Of a stretch of DNA of 64,000 nt, positions 22,602-32,494 are shown one piece after another. The notes beneath the pieces were generated by a model. That model made no database searches. It had not been told where the DNA came from and was given only the letters and a program-made list of their open reading frames with translations. Numbering within the stretch: position 1 is the first letter of the stretch; every line of letters starts with the position of its first letter. The position numbers were made by a program, and so were the translations under genes. The stretch covers positions 4,340,001-4,404,000 of the forward strand of contig NZ_JAZHRT010000001.1 in the NCBI RefSeq assembly GCF_036924535.1, given 5' to 3'. Source of the stretch: Bradyrhizobium sp. AZCC 2262. Its GTDB lineage: Bacteria; Pseudomonadota; Alphaproteobacteria; Rhizobiales; Xanthobacteraceae.

Positions 22602-23912
22602 ATGCCGACTTCACGCAGAACGCTGCTGAAGACTTCCGCCGCTGCCGCCGCCGCATTCAGCCTCGATTGGACGCGCGCGCAGGCACAAGCCGAGACGGTG
22701 CGCATCGGCCTGATCTACGACTTGACCGGGCCCTTTGCCGCGGGCGGGTCGGTCGCATCCTCGATCGGCGCGCAGATCGCCATCGACCTCGTCAACGAGA
22801 AGGGCGGCATCGGCGGCAAGTACAAGATCGCCCCCATCGCCGCCGATTCCCAGAGCAAGCCCGACGTTGCGATCAACGAGGCCAATCGCCTGATCGACCA
22901 GGAGAAGATCGACATCATCAACGGCGTCTATGCGAGCTCGCACGCAGTCCCGCTCGCGGCAAAAGTCGAGCAGCAGAAAAAGATCCTCTGGATCACGACC
23001 GCGGTTTCGACCGCCGTGTTCAAGGACAAGAACCTGCAATACGTCTTCCGCGCGCAGATCCATTCCGACCAGTATGGCCAGGCCTTTGCGGGCTTCATCA
23101 GCGAACATGCCAAGGCCAAGCTCGGCATGGAGCCCAAGGACGTCAAGGTCGCGCTGATCCACGAGGATGGCCCCTATGGTGTCGGGGTCGCCGCCGCCGA
23201 CGAGGCTTATTCCAAGGAGGCAGGCCTTCAGGTCGTGCTCAGGGAAGGTTATTCGGCGTCCGCGCCCGACCTCTCGGTACTGGTGACCAAGCTCAAGCGT
23301 GCCAAGGCCGACGTGATCTCGCACGCAGGCTACAACCCTGATATCACTTTATTCCTGCGTCAGGCGCGCGAGAACGGTCTCAAGTTCAAGATGCTGTTCG
23401 GTGCCGGCGCGGGCTACAGCCAGCTCGACAAGTTGCGGGCGACGTTCGCAGCCGACATCGACAATTTCTGCAACATCGATCCGGTGCCAGCACAATTGCT
23501 CGATCCTGCCAAACTGGCGCCCGGCATCGGCGACCTCACCAAAATCATGGTCGCGCGCTACAAGGAGAAGACCGGCGCGACCGACGTTCCGCCGCACTGC
23601 TCGATGGGCTTCAACCAGACCTGGATCCTGCTCAACAACGTCCTGCCCGTCGCCAAGGAGAAATACGGCGGTTTCGATCCCGAGGCCATTCGCAAGGCGG
23701 CGCTCGACGTCGACATCCCGCCGGGCGGCACGATCCAGGGCTACGGCGTAAAATTCTATCGGCCCGGCACGCCGCTTTCCGGCCAGAACGAGCGCTCGAC
23801 GCCGGTGGTGATGCAAAATGCCGGCGAGCATATTTCGGTGGTGTGGCCGACCAATATTCGGACGCAAGACCCGGTGTTTCCGCTGCCGAAATCGTCGGTC
23901 TACGCAGTCTGA
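22602..23912 (+). CDS. ABC substrate-binding protein, branched-chain amino acid type, Tat-exported
   Basis: A 436-residue periplasmic binding protein of the LivJ/amide-binding type (family 1/type I fold). The N-terminus TSRRTLLKTSAAAAAAFS is a Tat signal, followed by VRIGLIYDLTGPFAAGG. The start at 22602 has GGGAGGA upstream; an in-frame ATG 8 codons earlier lacks a site. No permease or ATPase genes are adjacent, so it is an orphan component that may use a transporter encoded elsewhere. The 291 bp upstream hold no other gene that I can support. Confidence 0.88.
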   Translation: MPTSRRTLLKTSAAAAAAFSLDWTRAQAQAETVRIGLIYDLTGPFAAGGSVASSIGAQIAIDLVNEKGGIGGKYKIAPIAADSQSKPDVAINEANRLIDQEKIDIINGVYASSHAVPLAAKVEQQKKILWITTAVSTAVFKDKNLQYVFRAQIHSDQYGQAFAGFISEHAKAKLGMEPKDVKVALIHEDGPYGVGVAAADEAYSKEAGLQVVLREGYSASAPDLSVLVTKLKRAKADVISHAGYNPDITLFLRQARENGLKFKMLFGAGAGYSQLDKLRATFAADIDNFCNIDPVPAQLLDPAKLAPGIGDLTKIMVARYKEKTGATDVPPHCSMGFNQTWILLNNVLPVAKEKYGGFDPEAIRKAALDVDIPPGGTIQGYGVKFYRPGTPLSGQNERSTPVVMQNAGEHISVVWPTNIRTQDPVFPLPKSSVYAV

Positions 23913-23954
23913 CGCGAGAGTGACGACAACCCTCTAAGAGCGAGCTCCGCTCGT

Positions 23955-23979
23955 CTCGACCCCGCAAGAGCGGGGCGAG
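23955..23979. terminator. hairpin between convergent genes
   Basis: The stem CTCG-A-CCCCGC with loop AAGA and the returning GCGGGG-CGAG forms a strong GC hairpin between the convergent binding-protein and oxidoreductase genes. It could terminate both. There is no clear U-tract on either strand, so it could also be a dispersed intergenic repeat of the kind common in Rhizobiales. Confidence 0.55.
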
Positions 23980-23989
23980 GGAGATCAAC

Positions 23990-25159
23990 TCACAGTGTAA
24001 CGCGGCGGCCCTCTTCGGCGGCCCAATAGCCGGCGTAGTTGACCTTGATCGTCTCGAAGGCCAGCGCGAGATCCGAGAGCGGCTGCCGGCCGGTTGCGAC
24101 GCATTCCATGAAGTCCTGGATTTCCTGCACGTAGCCGCGCGTCCATTCCTCTTCGATGCAGACATATTGCCAGCCGGTCTTGCGATCGACCTTTTCGGTG
24201 ATGTAGACGCCGGCGAGTTTCTCCTCGCTGGTCTGGTAGCTCATCATGTGGGTGTTCGGCGTGATGTTGGCGAACAGCGAGCCGCTGCTGGTATAGGTTT
24301 CGATCAGGTTGCGCACGCCGCCGAGGATCATGTCGCCGGAAAAAACCGTGGCCTTGGTGCCGTCGGAGAAGGTGGCCGTGAGCATGCCCCAATCCTCGAC
24401 ATCGACCGGATTGGCCTTGAGCACGGCCCGTTCGTCCGGCCGCAGGCACGCCGTGACGTTGCCGACGTCGCACGTCACGCTCGCGACCGTGATCGTCTCC
24501 CCGCGCGCGCGAGCCTCGACCTGCTTGAGATAGAGCACGGCCGAAAGCGGATGGCATCCCATCCGGATCAGCGAGCCGCCGCCGGTCATCGCCCATTGCG
24601 TGGCGTGCGCGGCATGCGAACCAGAATGACTCTCCTCCCCCTTCATGAACAGGATTTTGTCTTTCGTGGCCTTGAGAATCTCCACGGTCTTGGTCACCGC
24701 CGGCGCGTAGATCCAGTCCTCGGCATACATGAAGAGCCTGCCGGTCTTGTTGATCGCCGCGCGGGTGGCTTCCATCTCTTCCAGCACGCGCTCGTACATC
24801 AGCGCTTTGGGCACATGCTTGCCGATCGGCGCCTTGTCACCTTCGCGCCCGAAATAGCCCCCGAATGGCTTTTCGCAGATCACATGCTTACCGGCCTGCA
24901 TCGCATCGACGATCATCGACGTGTGCAGATTGGGCGGCGTGCAGATGTCGATGACATCGATATCAGCGTCGGCGATCAGGTCGCGAAAGCTGCGATACGC
25001 ATTCGGGATCTGGTGGCGACGGGCAAACTCGACGACATGATCGCCCCTGGCCGCAACGGCCCTGACTTCGACATTCACGCCATAAACGCGCCTGTAGGCA
25101 TGCATGTGCAGCTCGGATACGAAGCCGCAGCCGGCCAGACCAACCCTGATTTTCGCCAT
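23990..25159 (-). CDS. Gfo/Idh/MocA-family NAD(P)-dependent oxidoreductase
   Basis: A 389-residue oxidoreductase. An N-terminal Rossmann fold (KIRVGLAGCGFVSELHM) and the conserved EKPFGG motif (catalytic Lys) are followed by the family's C-terminal alpha/beta domain. Such enzymes oxidise sugars, inositols or sugar acids. The start at 25159 (MAKIRVG) follows the FAH-family gene by 32 bp, so the two are probably co-transcribed and act on one carbohydrate-derived substrate. The specific substrate is not evident. Confidence 0.87.
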   Translation of the reverse strand: MAKIRVGLAGCGFVSELHMHAYRRVYGVNVEVRAVAARGDHVVEFARRHQIPNAYRSFRDLIADADIDVIDICTPPNLHTSMIVDAMQAGKHVICEKPFGGYFGREGDKAPIGKHVPKALMYERVLEEMEATRAAINKTGRLFMYAEDWIYAPAVTKTVEILKATKDKILFMKGEESHSGSHAAHATQWAMTGGGSLIRMGCHPLSAVLYLKQVEARARGETITVASVTCDVGNVTACLRPDERAVLKANPVDVEDWGMLTATFSDGTKATVFSGDMILGGVRNLIETYTSSGSLFANITPNTHMMSYQTSEEKLAGVYITEKVDRKTGWQYVCIEEEWTRGYVQEIQDFMECVATGRQPLSDLALAFETIKVNYAGYWAAEEGRRVTL

Positions 25160-25191
25160 TACGGAACGCCTTCCAATTGTCGCGGCTCGAG

Positions 25192-26382
25192 CTAATTGCT
25201 GCTTCGGCCAACACCCTTGCGGCGCATCAGCGCGGCGAAGAGCTCGGTCAGGCCAAACTGCCATCGCTCGCAATCGCCGCTGCGGCGCATCCGGTTGGTC
25301 AATCGGCCGAGTTTCGGGGTTGCGACCGTCACCAGATCGCCTTCCACATGGGTGAACCCCTGGCCCTTCGCGGCGCGGTCCTGGATCGGGGCGAACATGG
25401 TGCCCAGGAACAGCACGAAACCGTCGGGGTATTGATGGTTCTCGTTGATCGTCTGCCCGACAATGTCGGCCGGGTCGCGGCTGATCTGGGTCAGGGACGA
25501 TGCGCCGTGCAGGACAAAACCCTCCGGTCCCTTCACCTCCAGCGAGATTTCCATCTTCCGCACTTCGTCGAGCGTGAAGCTTTCATCGAAGAACCGCACC
25601 AACGGCCCGATGGCGCAGGACGCGTTGTTGTCCTTGGCCTTGGACAACAGCAACGCCGAGCGTCCCTCGAAGTCGCGCAAATTGACATCATTGCCAAGCG
25701 TGGCGCCGACGATGCGGCCGTCGCTCGTCACCACCAGCACCACCTCGGGCTCCGGATTATTCCAGGTCGATTTCGGATGCAGGCCCGCATCCACGCATGT
25801 GCCCACCGCCGACAGGACGGGAGCCTTGGTAAAAACCTCGGCGTCCGGCCCGATACCGACCTCGAGATACTGGCTCCAGGCATTTTGGGAAACCAGCACG
25901 TCCTTGACATGCTGCGCTTCCGCCGAACCCGGCTTCAGCCGCGACAGGTCGGTGCCGACGATCCGTGTCACCTCGGCCCGGATCGCCGCTGCCGAATCCG
26001 GATTGCCCCGCGCCCGCTCCTCGATCACCCGCTCCAGCATCGATACGGCGAACGTGACGCCGGCAGCCTTGATTACCTGCAGATCGATCGGGGCAAGCAG
26101 CCATGGCCTGGTCGGATCGCGGGTATCGGGCGGCGTGTTGTTCAGCAGATCCTGGAGCGTGCCTACCCGCTCGCCCCGCGCGGCGCGCAGCGCCCGGGCC
26201 GGATCGGCGGCGGCGGCAAGCTGGCTGGCGGTGGGGAAATCCTCGGTGATGTCGAACACGCCGTCCTGGCGGATCGCGACCACCGACGGGCCGGCAAGAT
26301 CGGGACACCAGATCCGCCCCATCAGCGCGGCGCCGGCGAAATCGTCGGGTAAAATGAATGCGGCATCTGTGGTGATCGGCAT
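25192..26382 (-). CDS. fumarylacetoacetate hydrolase-family enzyme
   Basis: A 396-residue protein. The C-terminal half carries the FAH metal-site pattern (EPEVVLVV, then GATLGNDVNLRDFEGRS), while the N-terminal part is longer than in short FAH proteins. Enzymes of this size class include 2-keto-3-deoxy sugar acid dehydratases as well as hydrolases, and pairing with a Gfo/Idh/MocA enzyme favours sugar-acid catabolism (inference). The start at 26382 has AGGA upstream. Confidence 0.8.
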   Translation of the reverse strand: MPITTDAAFILPDDFAGAALMGRIWCPDLAGPSVVAIRQDGVFDITEDFPTASQLAAAADPARALRAARGERVGTLQDLLNNTPPDTRDPTRPWLLAPIDLQVIKAAGVTFAVSMLERVIEERARGNPDSAAAIRAEVTRIVGTDLSRLKPGSAEAQHVKDVLVSQNAWSQYLEVGIGPDAEVFTKAPVLSAVGTCVDAGLHPKSTWNNPEPEVVLVVTSDGRIVGATLGNDVNLRDFEGRSALLLSKAKDNNASCAIGPLVRFFDESFTLDEVRKMEISLEVKGPEGFVLHGASSLTQISRDPADIVGQTINENHQYPDGFVLFLGTMFAPIQDRAAKGQGFTHVEGDLVTVATPKLGRLTNRMRRSGDCERWQFGLTELFAALMRRKGVGRSSN

Positions 26383-26841
26383 CGGGGAGTCCTCGCGAGG
26401 TAACGCCTGTGCGGTCCGGGCAGCATCGTCCATCGAAGGGAACCGCTCGATGGGTCAACACCTTCGGAATATGCCCGCCTTCAGCATTGCGCTGTCACGA
26501 CAAAGCTCATCGCGCCGCAGCATGCAAAATCAGACGATCGGTCAAGTGCAGCCGATTGGGTACACGCCGCCACTCGCCATGGACGGCATGGCGATCGAAC
26601 AAAGACCTCGGAAGGCTTCGATGTCAGGGAATTGTGCGCGGGGGCAGGTCGAGCCAGCCGCCTGCCCCAGAAGGGCACACGGTTTCATTGGCCGGCAGGC
26701 GTCCTTCACCCACCGGCCTCAACGAAGCAATTGCACGACCTCGCGGCGCGCCCGGCGTGTGGCGCCGCTGATGGCGATCGCCATCAGCGGAGGTTCGAAA
26801 TCGGGCAGGATCAGGCCGGCGCCCGTTTCAGGCCGCCTTGT
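26383..26841. other. non-coding stretch between FAH gene and gfa
   Basis: About 460 bp without a gene I can support; short frames lack ribosome binding sites. It should contain the promoter of the FAH/oxidoreductase pair at its left end and the 3' end of the xoxF-to-gfa transcript at its right end. Apart from the 26-bp palindrome at 26765-26790, I see no ordered structure. Confidence 0.5.
26765..26790. repeat. 26-bp perfect palindrome downstream of gfa
   Basis: Arm CCGCTGATGGCGA is followed directly by its exact reverse complement, with no mismatch and no loop. It is centred on GCGATCGC. It lies 52 bp past the gfa stop, at the end of the xoxF operon. A long GC-rich hairpin in that place suggests transcript termination or 3' end protection, though there is no U-tract. 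Confidence 0.6.
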
Positions 26842-27411
26842 TCAGGCCGCTTTGGCCTTGGCCTTTGCCACATGGCTCGAGATCGCATCCATCAAAGGCG
26901 GCGACAGGCAATCATAGGGCTCGAGCCCGAGTTCCTTCAGCCGTCCCCTGATTCCATCCATCTCGCCCGGTTGAACGCCGGACTCCAGAACGGACGACAC
27001 GAATGCGGCGAACCCCGGGGCTGCCCATCCACCTTCCTGGAACAGTTCGGGATGGATGAAGTCGAGGCCGAAGAATGGATGCCCGGTGTTCTCGATCCGG
27101 CCGTACATATGCGTGCCGCAGGCCTTGCAGGCATAGCGCTGGATCGTCGCCGCCGCGTCGACAATCTGCAGCTTGTCACCGTTTTCGGTCACCTTCACAT
27201 TGTCGCGCGGGACCACGGCGACGACGGAGAAGGTCGCCCCTTCGGGCTTCCAGCATTTGGTGCAGCCGCAGGCGTGGTTGTGAGCCACATCGCCCTTGAT
27301 GGCGACCTTGACTGGCCTGTCCGTGCATTTGCAGACAAGGGTCCCGCCGGCGAAACTGCCGGTCCCCTTCTTTACGCCGCTATCGACCGATGGATGAATA
27401 TGAGCAGTCAT
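26842..27411 (-). CDS. gfa: S-(hydroxymethyl)glutathione synthase
   Basis: A 189-residue glutathione-dependent formaldehyde-activating enzyme. The zinc-binding cysteines appear as [20 protein letters not shown] and [12 protein letters not shown], the expected layout. It speeds condensation of formaldehyde with glutathione to give the substrate of the dehydrogenase encoded just upstream. The start at 27411 (MTAHIHPSV) has AGGAGG 8 bases upstream; the frame stays open far into the preceding gene, but that part is out of frame with it. It is the last gene of the xoxF operon. Confidence 0.93.
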   Translation of the reverse strand: MTAHIHPSVDSGVKKGTGSFAGGTLVCKCTDRPVKVAIKGDVAHNHACGCTKCWKPEGATFSVVAVVPRDNVKVTENGDKLQIVDAAATIQRYACKACGTHMYGRIENTGHPFFGLDFIHPELFQEGGWAAPGFAAFVSSVLESGVQPGEMDGIRGRLKELGLEPYDCLSPPLMDAISSHVAKAKAKAA

Positions 27412-27446
27412 GGGCCTATCCTCCTTGTGTTTTAGGTTCTCTAATT

Positions 27447-28553
27447 TCAGAACACGACAACCGAGCGGATCGACTTGCCCTGATGCATGAGATCGAATCC
27501 CTGGTTGATCTCCTCCAGCTTGAGGACGTGTGTGATCATCGGATCGATTTCGATCTTTCCGTTCATGTACCAGTCGACGATTTTTGGCACGTCCGTGCGG
27601 CCGCGCGCGCCGCCAAAGGCCGTTCCCTTCCAGACGCGGCCGGTCACCAATTGGAACGGCCGGGTGGCGATTTCCTTGCCGGACTCTGCGACCCCGATAA
27701 TCACCGAGACGCCCCAGCCGCGATGGCACGCTTCGAGGGCCTGCCGCATCACGTTGGTGTTGCCGGTGCAGTCGAAGGTGAAGTCCGCGCCGCCGTCGGT
27801 AAGTCCGACCAGATGCTGGACGATGTCGCTGACCTTGGTCGGGTTGACGAAATGCGTCATGCCGAAACGGCGGCCCCAATCCTCCTTGGAATCGTTGATG
27901 TCGACGCCGACGATCTTGTCGGCCCCCACCATCTTCGCGCCCTGGATGACGTTGAGCCCGATGCCGCCGAGACCGAATACCACGACGTTGGCGCCCGGTG
28001 TCGCCTTGGCAGTATTGACCACCGCGCCGACGCCCGTCGTCACCCCGCAACCGATGTAGCAGCTCTTGTCGAACGGCGCGTCCTCGCGAATCTTTGCCAC
28101 CGCGATTTCCGGCAGCACGGTAAAGTTCGAGAAGGTCGAGCAGCCCATGTAGTGGAAGATCGGCTTGCCCTTGTGGCTGAACCGCGATGTGCCGTCCGGC
28201 ATCACACCCTTGCCCTGGGTGGCGCGTATGGCGGTGCAGAGGTTGGTCTTCTGGCTGAGGCAGCTTTTGCACTGCCGGCATTCGGGCGTGTAGAGCGGAA
28301 TCACGTGATCGCCCGCCTTGACCGACGTCACGCCCGGCCCTACTTCGCGGACGATGCCCGCGCCCTCATGACCGAGAATCGACGGAAAGATTCCTTCGCT
28401 GTCGAATCCATCGAGCGTGTAGGCATCGGTGTGGCAAATCCCGGTCGCCTTTATTTCGACGAGAACCTCGCCGGCCTTCGGGCCTTCCAGATCGACCTCA
28501 ACGATTTCAAGAGGCTTCTTGGCCTCGAATGCGACAGCAGCGCGGGTCTTCAT
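27447..28553 (-). CDS. frmA: S-(hydroxymethyl)glutathione dehydrogenase (class III alcohol dehydrogenase)
   Basis: A 368-residue zinc alcohol dehydrogenase of class III, oxidising S-hydroxymethylglutathione to S-formylglutathione with NAD. Catalytic zinc ligands lie in [11 protein letters not shown] and GHEGAG, the structural zinc site is [17 protein letters not shown], and the NAD fold is [15 protein letters not shown]. The start at 28553 ([10 protein letters not shown]) has GTGGAG upstream. It follows the cytochrome gene by 73 bp and precedes gfa by 35 bp. Also called adhI or flhA in methylotrophs. Confidence 0.95.
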   Translation of the reverse strand: MKTRAAVAFEAKKPLEIVEVDLEGPKAGEVLVEIKATGICHTDAYTLDGFDSEGIFPSILGHEGAGIVREVGPGVTSVKAGDHVIPLYTPECRQCKSCLSQKTNLCTAIRATQGKGVMPDGTSRFSHKGKPIFHYMGCSTFSNFTVLPEIAVAKIREDAPFDKSCYIGCGVTTGVGAVVNTAKATPGANVVVFGLGGIGLNVIQGAKMVGADKIVGVDINDSKEDWGRRFGMTHFVNPTKVSDIVQHLVGLTDGGADFTFDCTGNTNVMRQALEACHRGWGVSVIIGVAESGKEIATRPFQLVTGRVWKGTAFGGARGRTDVPKIVDWYMNGKIEIDPMITHVLKLEEINQGFDLMHQGKSIRSVVVF

Positions 28554-28626
28554 CTTAAACTCCACATTTCTTTTTCAAGCCGCTGCACGGACCTGCCGGG
28601 ACGCGCGATTCGCATGTTCGGCATGA

Positions 28627-29139
28627 TCATTTGGCTCCCATGCAGGACTTCTCTGCCTCAGTGTAGGCCTCGGGTTTGTCTTCACGCTTGGCAGGTCGCA
28701 CACGGCCGACCGCGTCATGCGCGCGGGCGCGCAGATAGACGTAGAGGTCGTCCATGTAACATGCCACATTCGGATTATCGCCGAACGCCGGCATGACGTT
28801 CTCTTGCGCGGTGCTGATATTCTTGCGACCGCTGGCGACCACACCGAGGAAGTCGGCGTAACTCATCGTCTTCAATGAATCCTGTAGCGCCGGCGCATAG
28901 GTCGACCCCATCCCATCAGGGCCGTGGCAGACATGGCATTCGGAGTGATAACGGCGGTATCCTGAATAGGTGTACCAATCGACCGTACCATCGGACGCGA
29001 CCTTGAAGGTCGGGTTGCCTTCCTTGTCGAGATATTTGCCATCCTCGGACTTGACGGCGGTCGGATCGTCCGCAGCGTGGGCAATCGATCCCGGCGCCAC
29101 AAGCAAGAGCGTGGCTACAATCAACCAAATTCTACGCAA
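28627..29139 (-). CDS. methanol metabolism-related c-type cytochrome (4-Cys, XoxG-like)
   Basis: A 170-residue periplasmic cytochrome c, the probable electron acceptor for XoxF. A Sec signal (residues 1-22, ending SIAHA) is followed by one heme motif, CHVCH, and a likely Met ligand in NVMPAFGDN. Two further cysteines (VACYMDD and the C-terminal KSCMGAK) make four in the mature protein, the pattern of the methanol-linked four-cysteine cytochromes. It starts with TTG, supported by GAGGA 8 bases upstream; no ATG fits. It lies 75 bp after xoxF on the same strand. Confidence 0.88.
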   Translation of the reverse strand: MRRIWLIVATLLLVAPGSIAHAADDPTAVKSEDGKYLDKEGNPTFKVASDGTVDWYTYSGYRRYHSECHVCHGPDGMGSTYAPALQDSLKTMSYADFLGVVASGRKNISTAQENVMPAFGDNPNVACYMDDLYVYLRARAHDAVGRVRPAKREDKPEAYTEAEKSCMGAK

Positions 29140-29214
29140 GAGCTCATCCTCGATATTCGATGTAGATCAACCGGCGCGTGGAACGAGCCACGCGCCGGAC
29201 GAGGTGGTCCTGCT

Positions 29215-31020
29215 TTACTGCGGCAGTGCGAACACGGTGAGCGTGCCGCCGAGCGCGGTATAGTTGCTCAGCGCGGCATAGCCACCGACCGCGCCGAGAC
29301 CCGCCGTCGGATCGGTCAGACCTGCGGCAAGGCCGATACCTGCCCAGCCGCCGACGCCGGACAGCACGGCTACGTACTGCCTGCCGCCGTTCTCATAGGT
29401 CGTGACGTTGCCGATGATGCCGGACGGGGTCTTGAACTTGTAAAGTTCCTTCCCGGTCTTGGCATCGACTGCCTTCAGATAGCCTTCGAGCGTTCCGTAG
29501 AACACCACGCCGCCGGCCGTCGCGAGCGCTCCCGACCACACCGAGAACTGCTCCTTGTTCGACCAGACGATCTTGCCGGTCTTGCCATCCCAGGCAATGA
29601 AATTGCCCATGTGGCTCTCGCCCTGAGGCGGATACATCGACAGGGTCGCGCCGACATAGGGCTGACCTGCGGTGTAGCTCACCTTGAACGGCTCGTAGTC
29701 CATGCAGACGTGGTTGGTCGGCACGTAGAACAGTTGCGTATCGGGCGAATAGGCTGCCGGCTGCTCGTCCTTGGTACCGAGCGCGGCCGGGCAGATGCCC
29801 TTGGTGTTCTTGTCTTCACCGCCCTTCTCGGTCGAATACTGATCGAGGACCTTGGGACGGCCGTAGGTCGGCGAGCTCTTGTTCATGTCGACGCCACTGG
29901 TCCAGTTGACCTTCGGATCGTACTTCTCGGCGACCAGGAGTTCGCCGGTGGCACGATCCAGCGTGTAACCCAAACCGTTGCGGTCGAAGTGGGTCAACAG
30001 TTTGCGTTCCGCGCCGTTGATCTGCTGGTCGCTGAGGATCATTTCGTTGACGCCGTCATAGTCCCATTCATCGTGCGGCGTCATCTGGTAGACCCACTTG
30101 GCCATACCGGTATCCGGATTGCGCGCCCAGACGGTCATCGACCACTTGTTGTCGCCGGGACGCTGCTTCGGATTCCAGGTCGAGGGATTGCCGGAGCCGT
30201 AATAGACGAGGTTCAGACTGGGATCATAGGATATCCAGCCCCATGTGCAGCCGCCGCCGATCTTCCACTGATCGCCCTGCCAGGTCTTGATGCTCGAATC
30301 CTTGCCGACCGGCTTGCCGAGTTCGGTGGTGCTGACGGGATCGACCATAATCTGGTCGTCCGGTCCTTCGGAGAAGGCGCGCCAGGCCTGCTTGCCGGTC
30401 TTGAGATCGTAGGCCGTGACGTGACATTGCACGCCGAACTCGCCGCCGGAAATGCCGATCAGAACCTTGTCCTTGACGACGAGCGGCGCAGACGTGCCCG
30501 TGGCGCCCTTGCCCGGATCTCCGTTCTTGGTACTCCATGCCACCTGCCCGGTCTTGGCATCGAGCGCAACCAGGGTGGTGTCGGCCTGATGCAGGAGGAT
30601 CTTGCCGTCGCCATAAGCCACGCCGCGGTTGACCGTGTCGCAGCACATCACGGGGATGACGTTCGGATCCTGCTTGGGCTCGTACTTCCAGACGATCTTG
30701 TTCTCCTGCGAAAGGTCAAGAGCGTAGACCTTGTTTGGGAACGGCGTATGGACGTACATGATGTTGCCGACGATCAGCGGCCCACCTTCATGGCCGCGCA
30801 GCACGCCGGTCGAGAAGGTCCAGGCGACCTGGAGCTTGCCGACATTGGCTGCGGTGATCTGGTTCAGTTTCGAGTATCGTGTATTTGCGTAGTCGCCGGC
30901 CGGCATCACCCAATCTTTCGGGTTCTGCGCCATCTTGCTCAGCTCTTCATTGGCATACGCGACGCCGACGGCGAATGTCGCCATGGCGCCGAGACAGGCA
31001 GCGGATAGCACCTTGCGCAT
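29215..31020 (-). CDS. xoxF: lanthanide-dependent methanol dehydrogenase XoxF
   Basis: A 601-residue periplasmic PQQ enzyme, with a Sec signal ending AYA at residue 23. The vicinal disulfide pair is Cys126-Cys127 ([10 protein letters not shown]). Metal ligands are Glu194 (SGGEFGV), Asn278 (GSGNPS) and catalytic Asp320, with the extra Asp322 in DEWDYDG that defines lanthanide use; the spacing equals that of MxaF. No MxaI-type small subunit is present. The start at 31020 ([10 protein letters not shown]) has GGAGG 7 bases upstream, so the longer open frame is not used. It heads the xoxF-cytochrome-frmA-gfa operon. A tandem direct repeat lies 98-133 bp upstream. Confidence 0.96.
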   Translation of the reverse strand: MRKVLSAACLGAMATFAVGVAYANEELSKMAQNPKDWVMPAGDYANTRYSKLNQITAANVGKLQVAWTFSTGVLRGHEGGPLIVGNIMYVHTPFPNKVYALDLSQENKIVWKYEPKQDPNVIPVMCCDTVNRGVAYGDGKILLHQADTTLVALDAKTGQVAWSTKNGDPGKGATGTSAPLVVKDKVLIGISGGEFGVQCHVTAYDLKTGKQAWRAFSEGPDDQIMVDPVSTTELGKPVGKDSSIKTWQGDQWKIGGGCTWGWISYDPSLNLVYYGSGNPSTWNPKQRPGDNKWSMTVWARNPDTGMAKWVYQMTPHDEWDYDGVNEMILSDQQINGAERKLLTHFDRNGLGYTLDRATGELLVAEKYDPKVNWTSGVDMNKSSPTYGRPKVLDQYSTEKGGEDKNTKGICPAALGTKDEQPAAYSPDTQLFYVPTNHVCMDYEPFKVSYTAGQPYVGATLSMYPPQGESHMGNFIAWDGKTGKIVWSNKEQFSVWSGALATAGGVVFYGTLEGYLKAVDAKTGKELYKFKTPSGIIGNVTTYENGGRQYVAVLSGVGGWAGIGLAAGLTDPTAGLGAVGGYAALSNYTALGGTLTVFALPQ

Positions 31021-31425
31021 AGTGGTTCCTCCCAGATTTAAGAGTTTTGGGTTTCCGCCGAGACGGCCCATTTTCCATTCTTGGTCCCTATTCCTATCCT
31101 GATCGGAAGCGGGAAACTTGCCCAAGAGCGAACCGCGTTTGCTCAAAAGCGAAACACAATGAACTTTTTAATTTTGGGCCGCCGGGAGCCGTCCTCTCAT
31201 GCTGCGAAGCATCAATCGTGGGCTTGTTCCCACAAGCACCCCCGCGCGTCCCGAGGCTGAGGTTCCCCTTGACGCAGCCGAAACTAAGTTGGAGGATTGT
31301 CAAAGGGATATTGGGAAGAATCTGCGCGACTTCCCTGCGACTGTCTTAGGTTGAGTCAAATGTAGCGTCCTGTGACCGAAGCATTTGCCGAGGTCGCGGC
31401 CTGTTCTCGAATCGGTGCTTGAACC
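31021..31425. promoter_or_regulatory. xoxF / AraC-regulator divergent region
   Basis: About 405 bp between divergent genes with no supported coding sequence. It must contain the xoxF promoter. Its most ordered element is the two-unit direct repeat at 31118-31153, listed separately. The rest is moderately AT-rich for this genome, and I assign no further site. Confidence 0.5.
31118..31153 (+). promoter_or_regulatory. tandem 15-bp direct repeat upstream of xoxF
   Basis: Unit 1 is TTGCCCAAGAGCGAA (31118-31132); unit 2 is TTGCTCAAAAGCGAA (31139-31153). They are 21 bp apart start to start, two helical turns. The same double motif occurs in the sensor kinase/response regulator spacer and upstream of pqqA. 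It reads on the strand opposite to xoxF. It is probably the binding site of a shared regulator such as the nearby LuxR-type response regulator (inference). Confidence 0.75.
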
Positions 31426-32394
31426 ATGTCCGATACAGTCCGCTCACTCAGCACTTCCGGGTTGGCACCGAAGAAGCAGCTCCAAACTTGGTCAGATGCA
31501 CTGACGGATCTCTGCGGCCAATTTGATGTCGACCCGCTGGAAGGTTCTTCGCTCGAGGGGCGGATAAATTACACAACCGTCTCGCAGCTGAAACTGTGTC
31601 AGATTGAGGCGAGCCAACATCGCATCGCGCACACGGTCTCAAGCACAAAACTGAGCGAACATCCCTACGTCAAGATACTGTTCCAGACCTACGGCATCTC
31701 GCATTTCGAACAGAACGGCCGTCGCATCGACATCATGCCCGGCGACTGCCTCGCCTATGACGTCTCCTGTCCGCACACGATCGTCAGCCCCTCGCTGACC
31801 CGGCACGAGGTCGTGATCGTCCCAAAGGAACTGCTTCACGAACGCGGCTTCCGCACAGCGAAGATGTTGCCGTGCAAGCTCTCCGCGCGTAACGGCACCG
31901 GCCGCATCGCCTACGACTTCGTGCACACCGCGTTTGACGAAGCGAAAAGACTGTCGCCCTACAACGCCATCGGCGTCGCCGATTCGCTGATCGATCTGCT
32001 GCTGTTGCCGCTGCGCGAAGCTGACACGATGTTCGATCGCGTCGGTCCCGAAGCGATGTACATTCGGGCTCAAGCCTTCATCCGCGAGCACTTGCGCGAC
32101 CCGGAGCTTTCCATCGACCAGATCTCGGCGGCATTGGGCTGCACCAAGCGCTATCTGCACATGCTGTTCAGCGACAAGGGCATGACCGTCAGCGATTACA
32201 TCTGGCGGGCGAGACTGCTGCACTGCCGCCAGGAACTGGAGACGCAGCACGGCAAGACCATCACGGACGTCGCATTTTCGTGGGGCTTTTCCAGCTCGTC
32301 GCACTTCAGCCGCGTGTTTCGGAAGCATTTCGGGTTCGTTCCCTCCGCGATCCACAAGGCGCATTGCGCCGATCCGGCGCGGGATGCTTCCTGA
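31426..32394 (+). CDS. AraC-family regulator divergent from xoxF
   Basis: A 322-residue AraC/XylS regulator. The N-terminal half resembles the cupin-like AraC-binding domain 2 (FEQNGRRIDIMPGDCLAYDV). The C-terminal double helix-turn-helix (SIDQISAALGCTKRYLHMLF, then TDVAFSWGFSSSSHFSRVFRKHFG) binds DNA. Being divergent from xoxF, it probably controls the xox operon or the TonB receptor gene with which it is convergent (inference). The ribosome binding site is weak. Confidence 0.85.
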   Translation: MSDTVRSLSTSGLAPKKQLQTWSDALTDLCGQFDVDPLEGSSLEGRINYTTVSQLKLCQIEASQHRIAHTVSSTKLSEHPYVKILFQTYGISHFEQNGRRIDIMPGDCLAYDVSCPHTIVSPSLTRHEVVIVPKELLHERGFRTAKMLPCKLSARNGTGRIAYDFVHTAFDEAKRLSPYNAIGVADSLIDLLLLPLREADTMFDRVGPEAMYIRAQAFIREHLRDPELSIDQISAALGCTKRYLHMLFSDKGMTVSDYIWRARLLHCRQELETQHGKTITDVAFSWGFSSSSHFSRVFRKHFGFVPSAIHKAHCADPARDAS

Positions 32395-32494
32395 CGAGAG
32401 CGTCAAAGCCGCGCGGTAAGCTGACGCGCTGCCGCGAATCTTTGAGTTGCGGCGAATCGCTTCGTGTCTTCCCGCCGTGTCTGCCGCCTCACGA

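Noticed and set aside
23941..23990. GAGCGAGCTCCGCTCG as another copy of the GAGCGAA operator
   Set aside because: It lacks the TTGYCCA half and the second unit; it is part of a hairpin region between convergent genes.
26842..28281. Apparent 479-residue fusion ending in Gfa
   Set aside because: The N-terminal part is a wrong-frame reading of frmA. Gfa has its own AGGAGG and ATG at 27411.
29077..31008. Long plus-strand open frame (643 codons) across xoxF
   Set aside because: It is the antisense shadow of a strongly conserved XoxF gene; high GC keeps opposite frames open. It has no ribosome binding site or domain.
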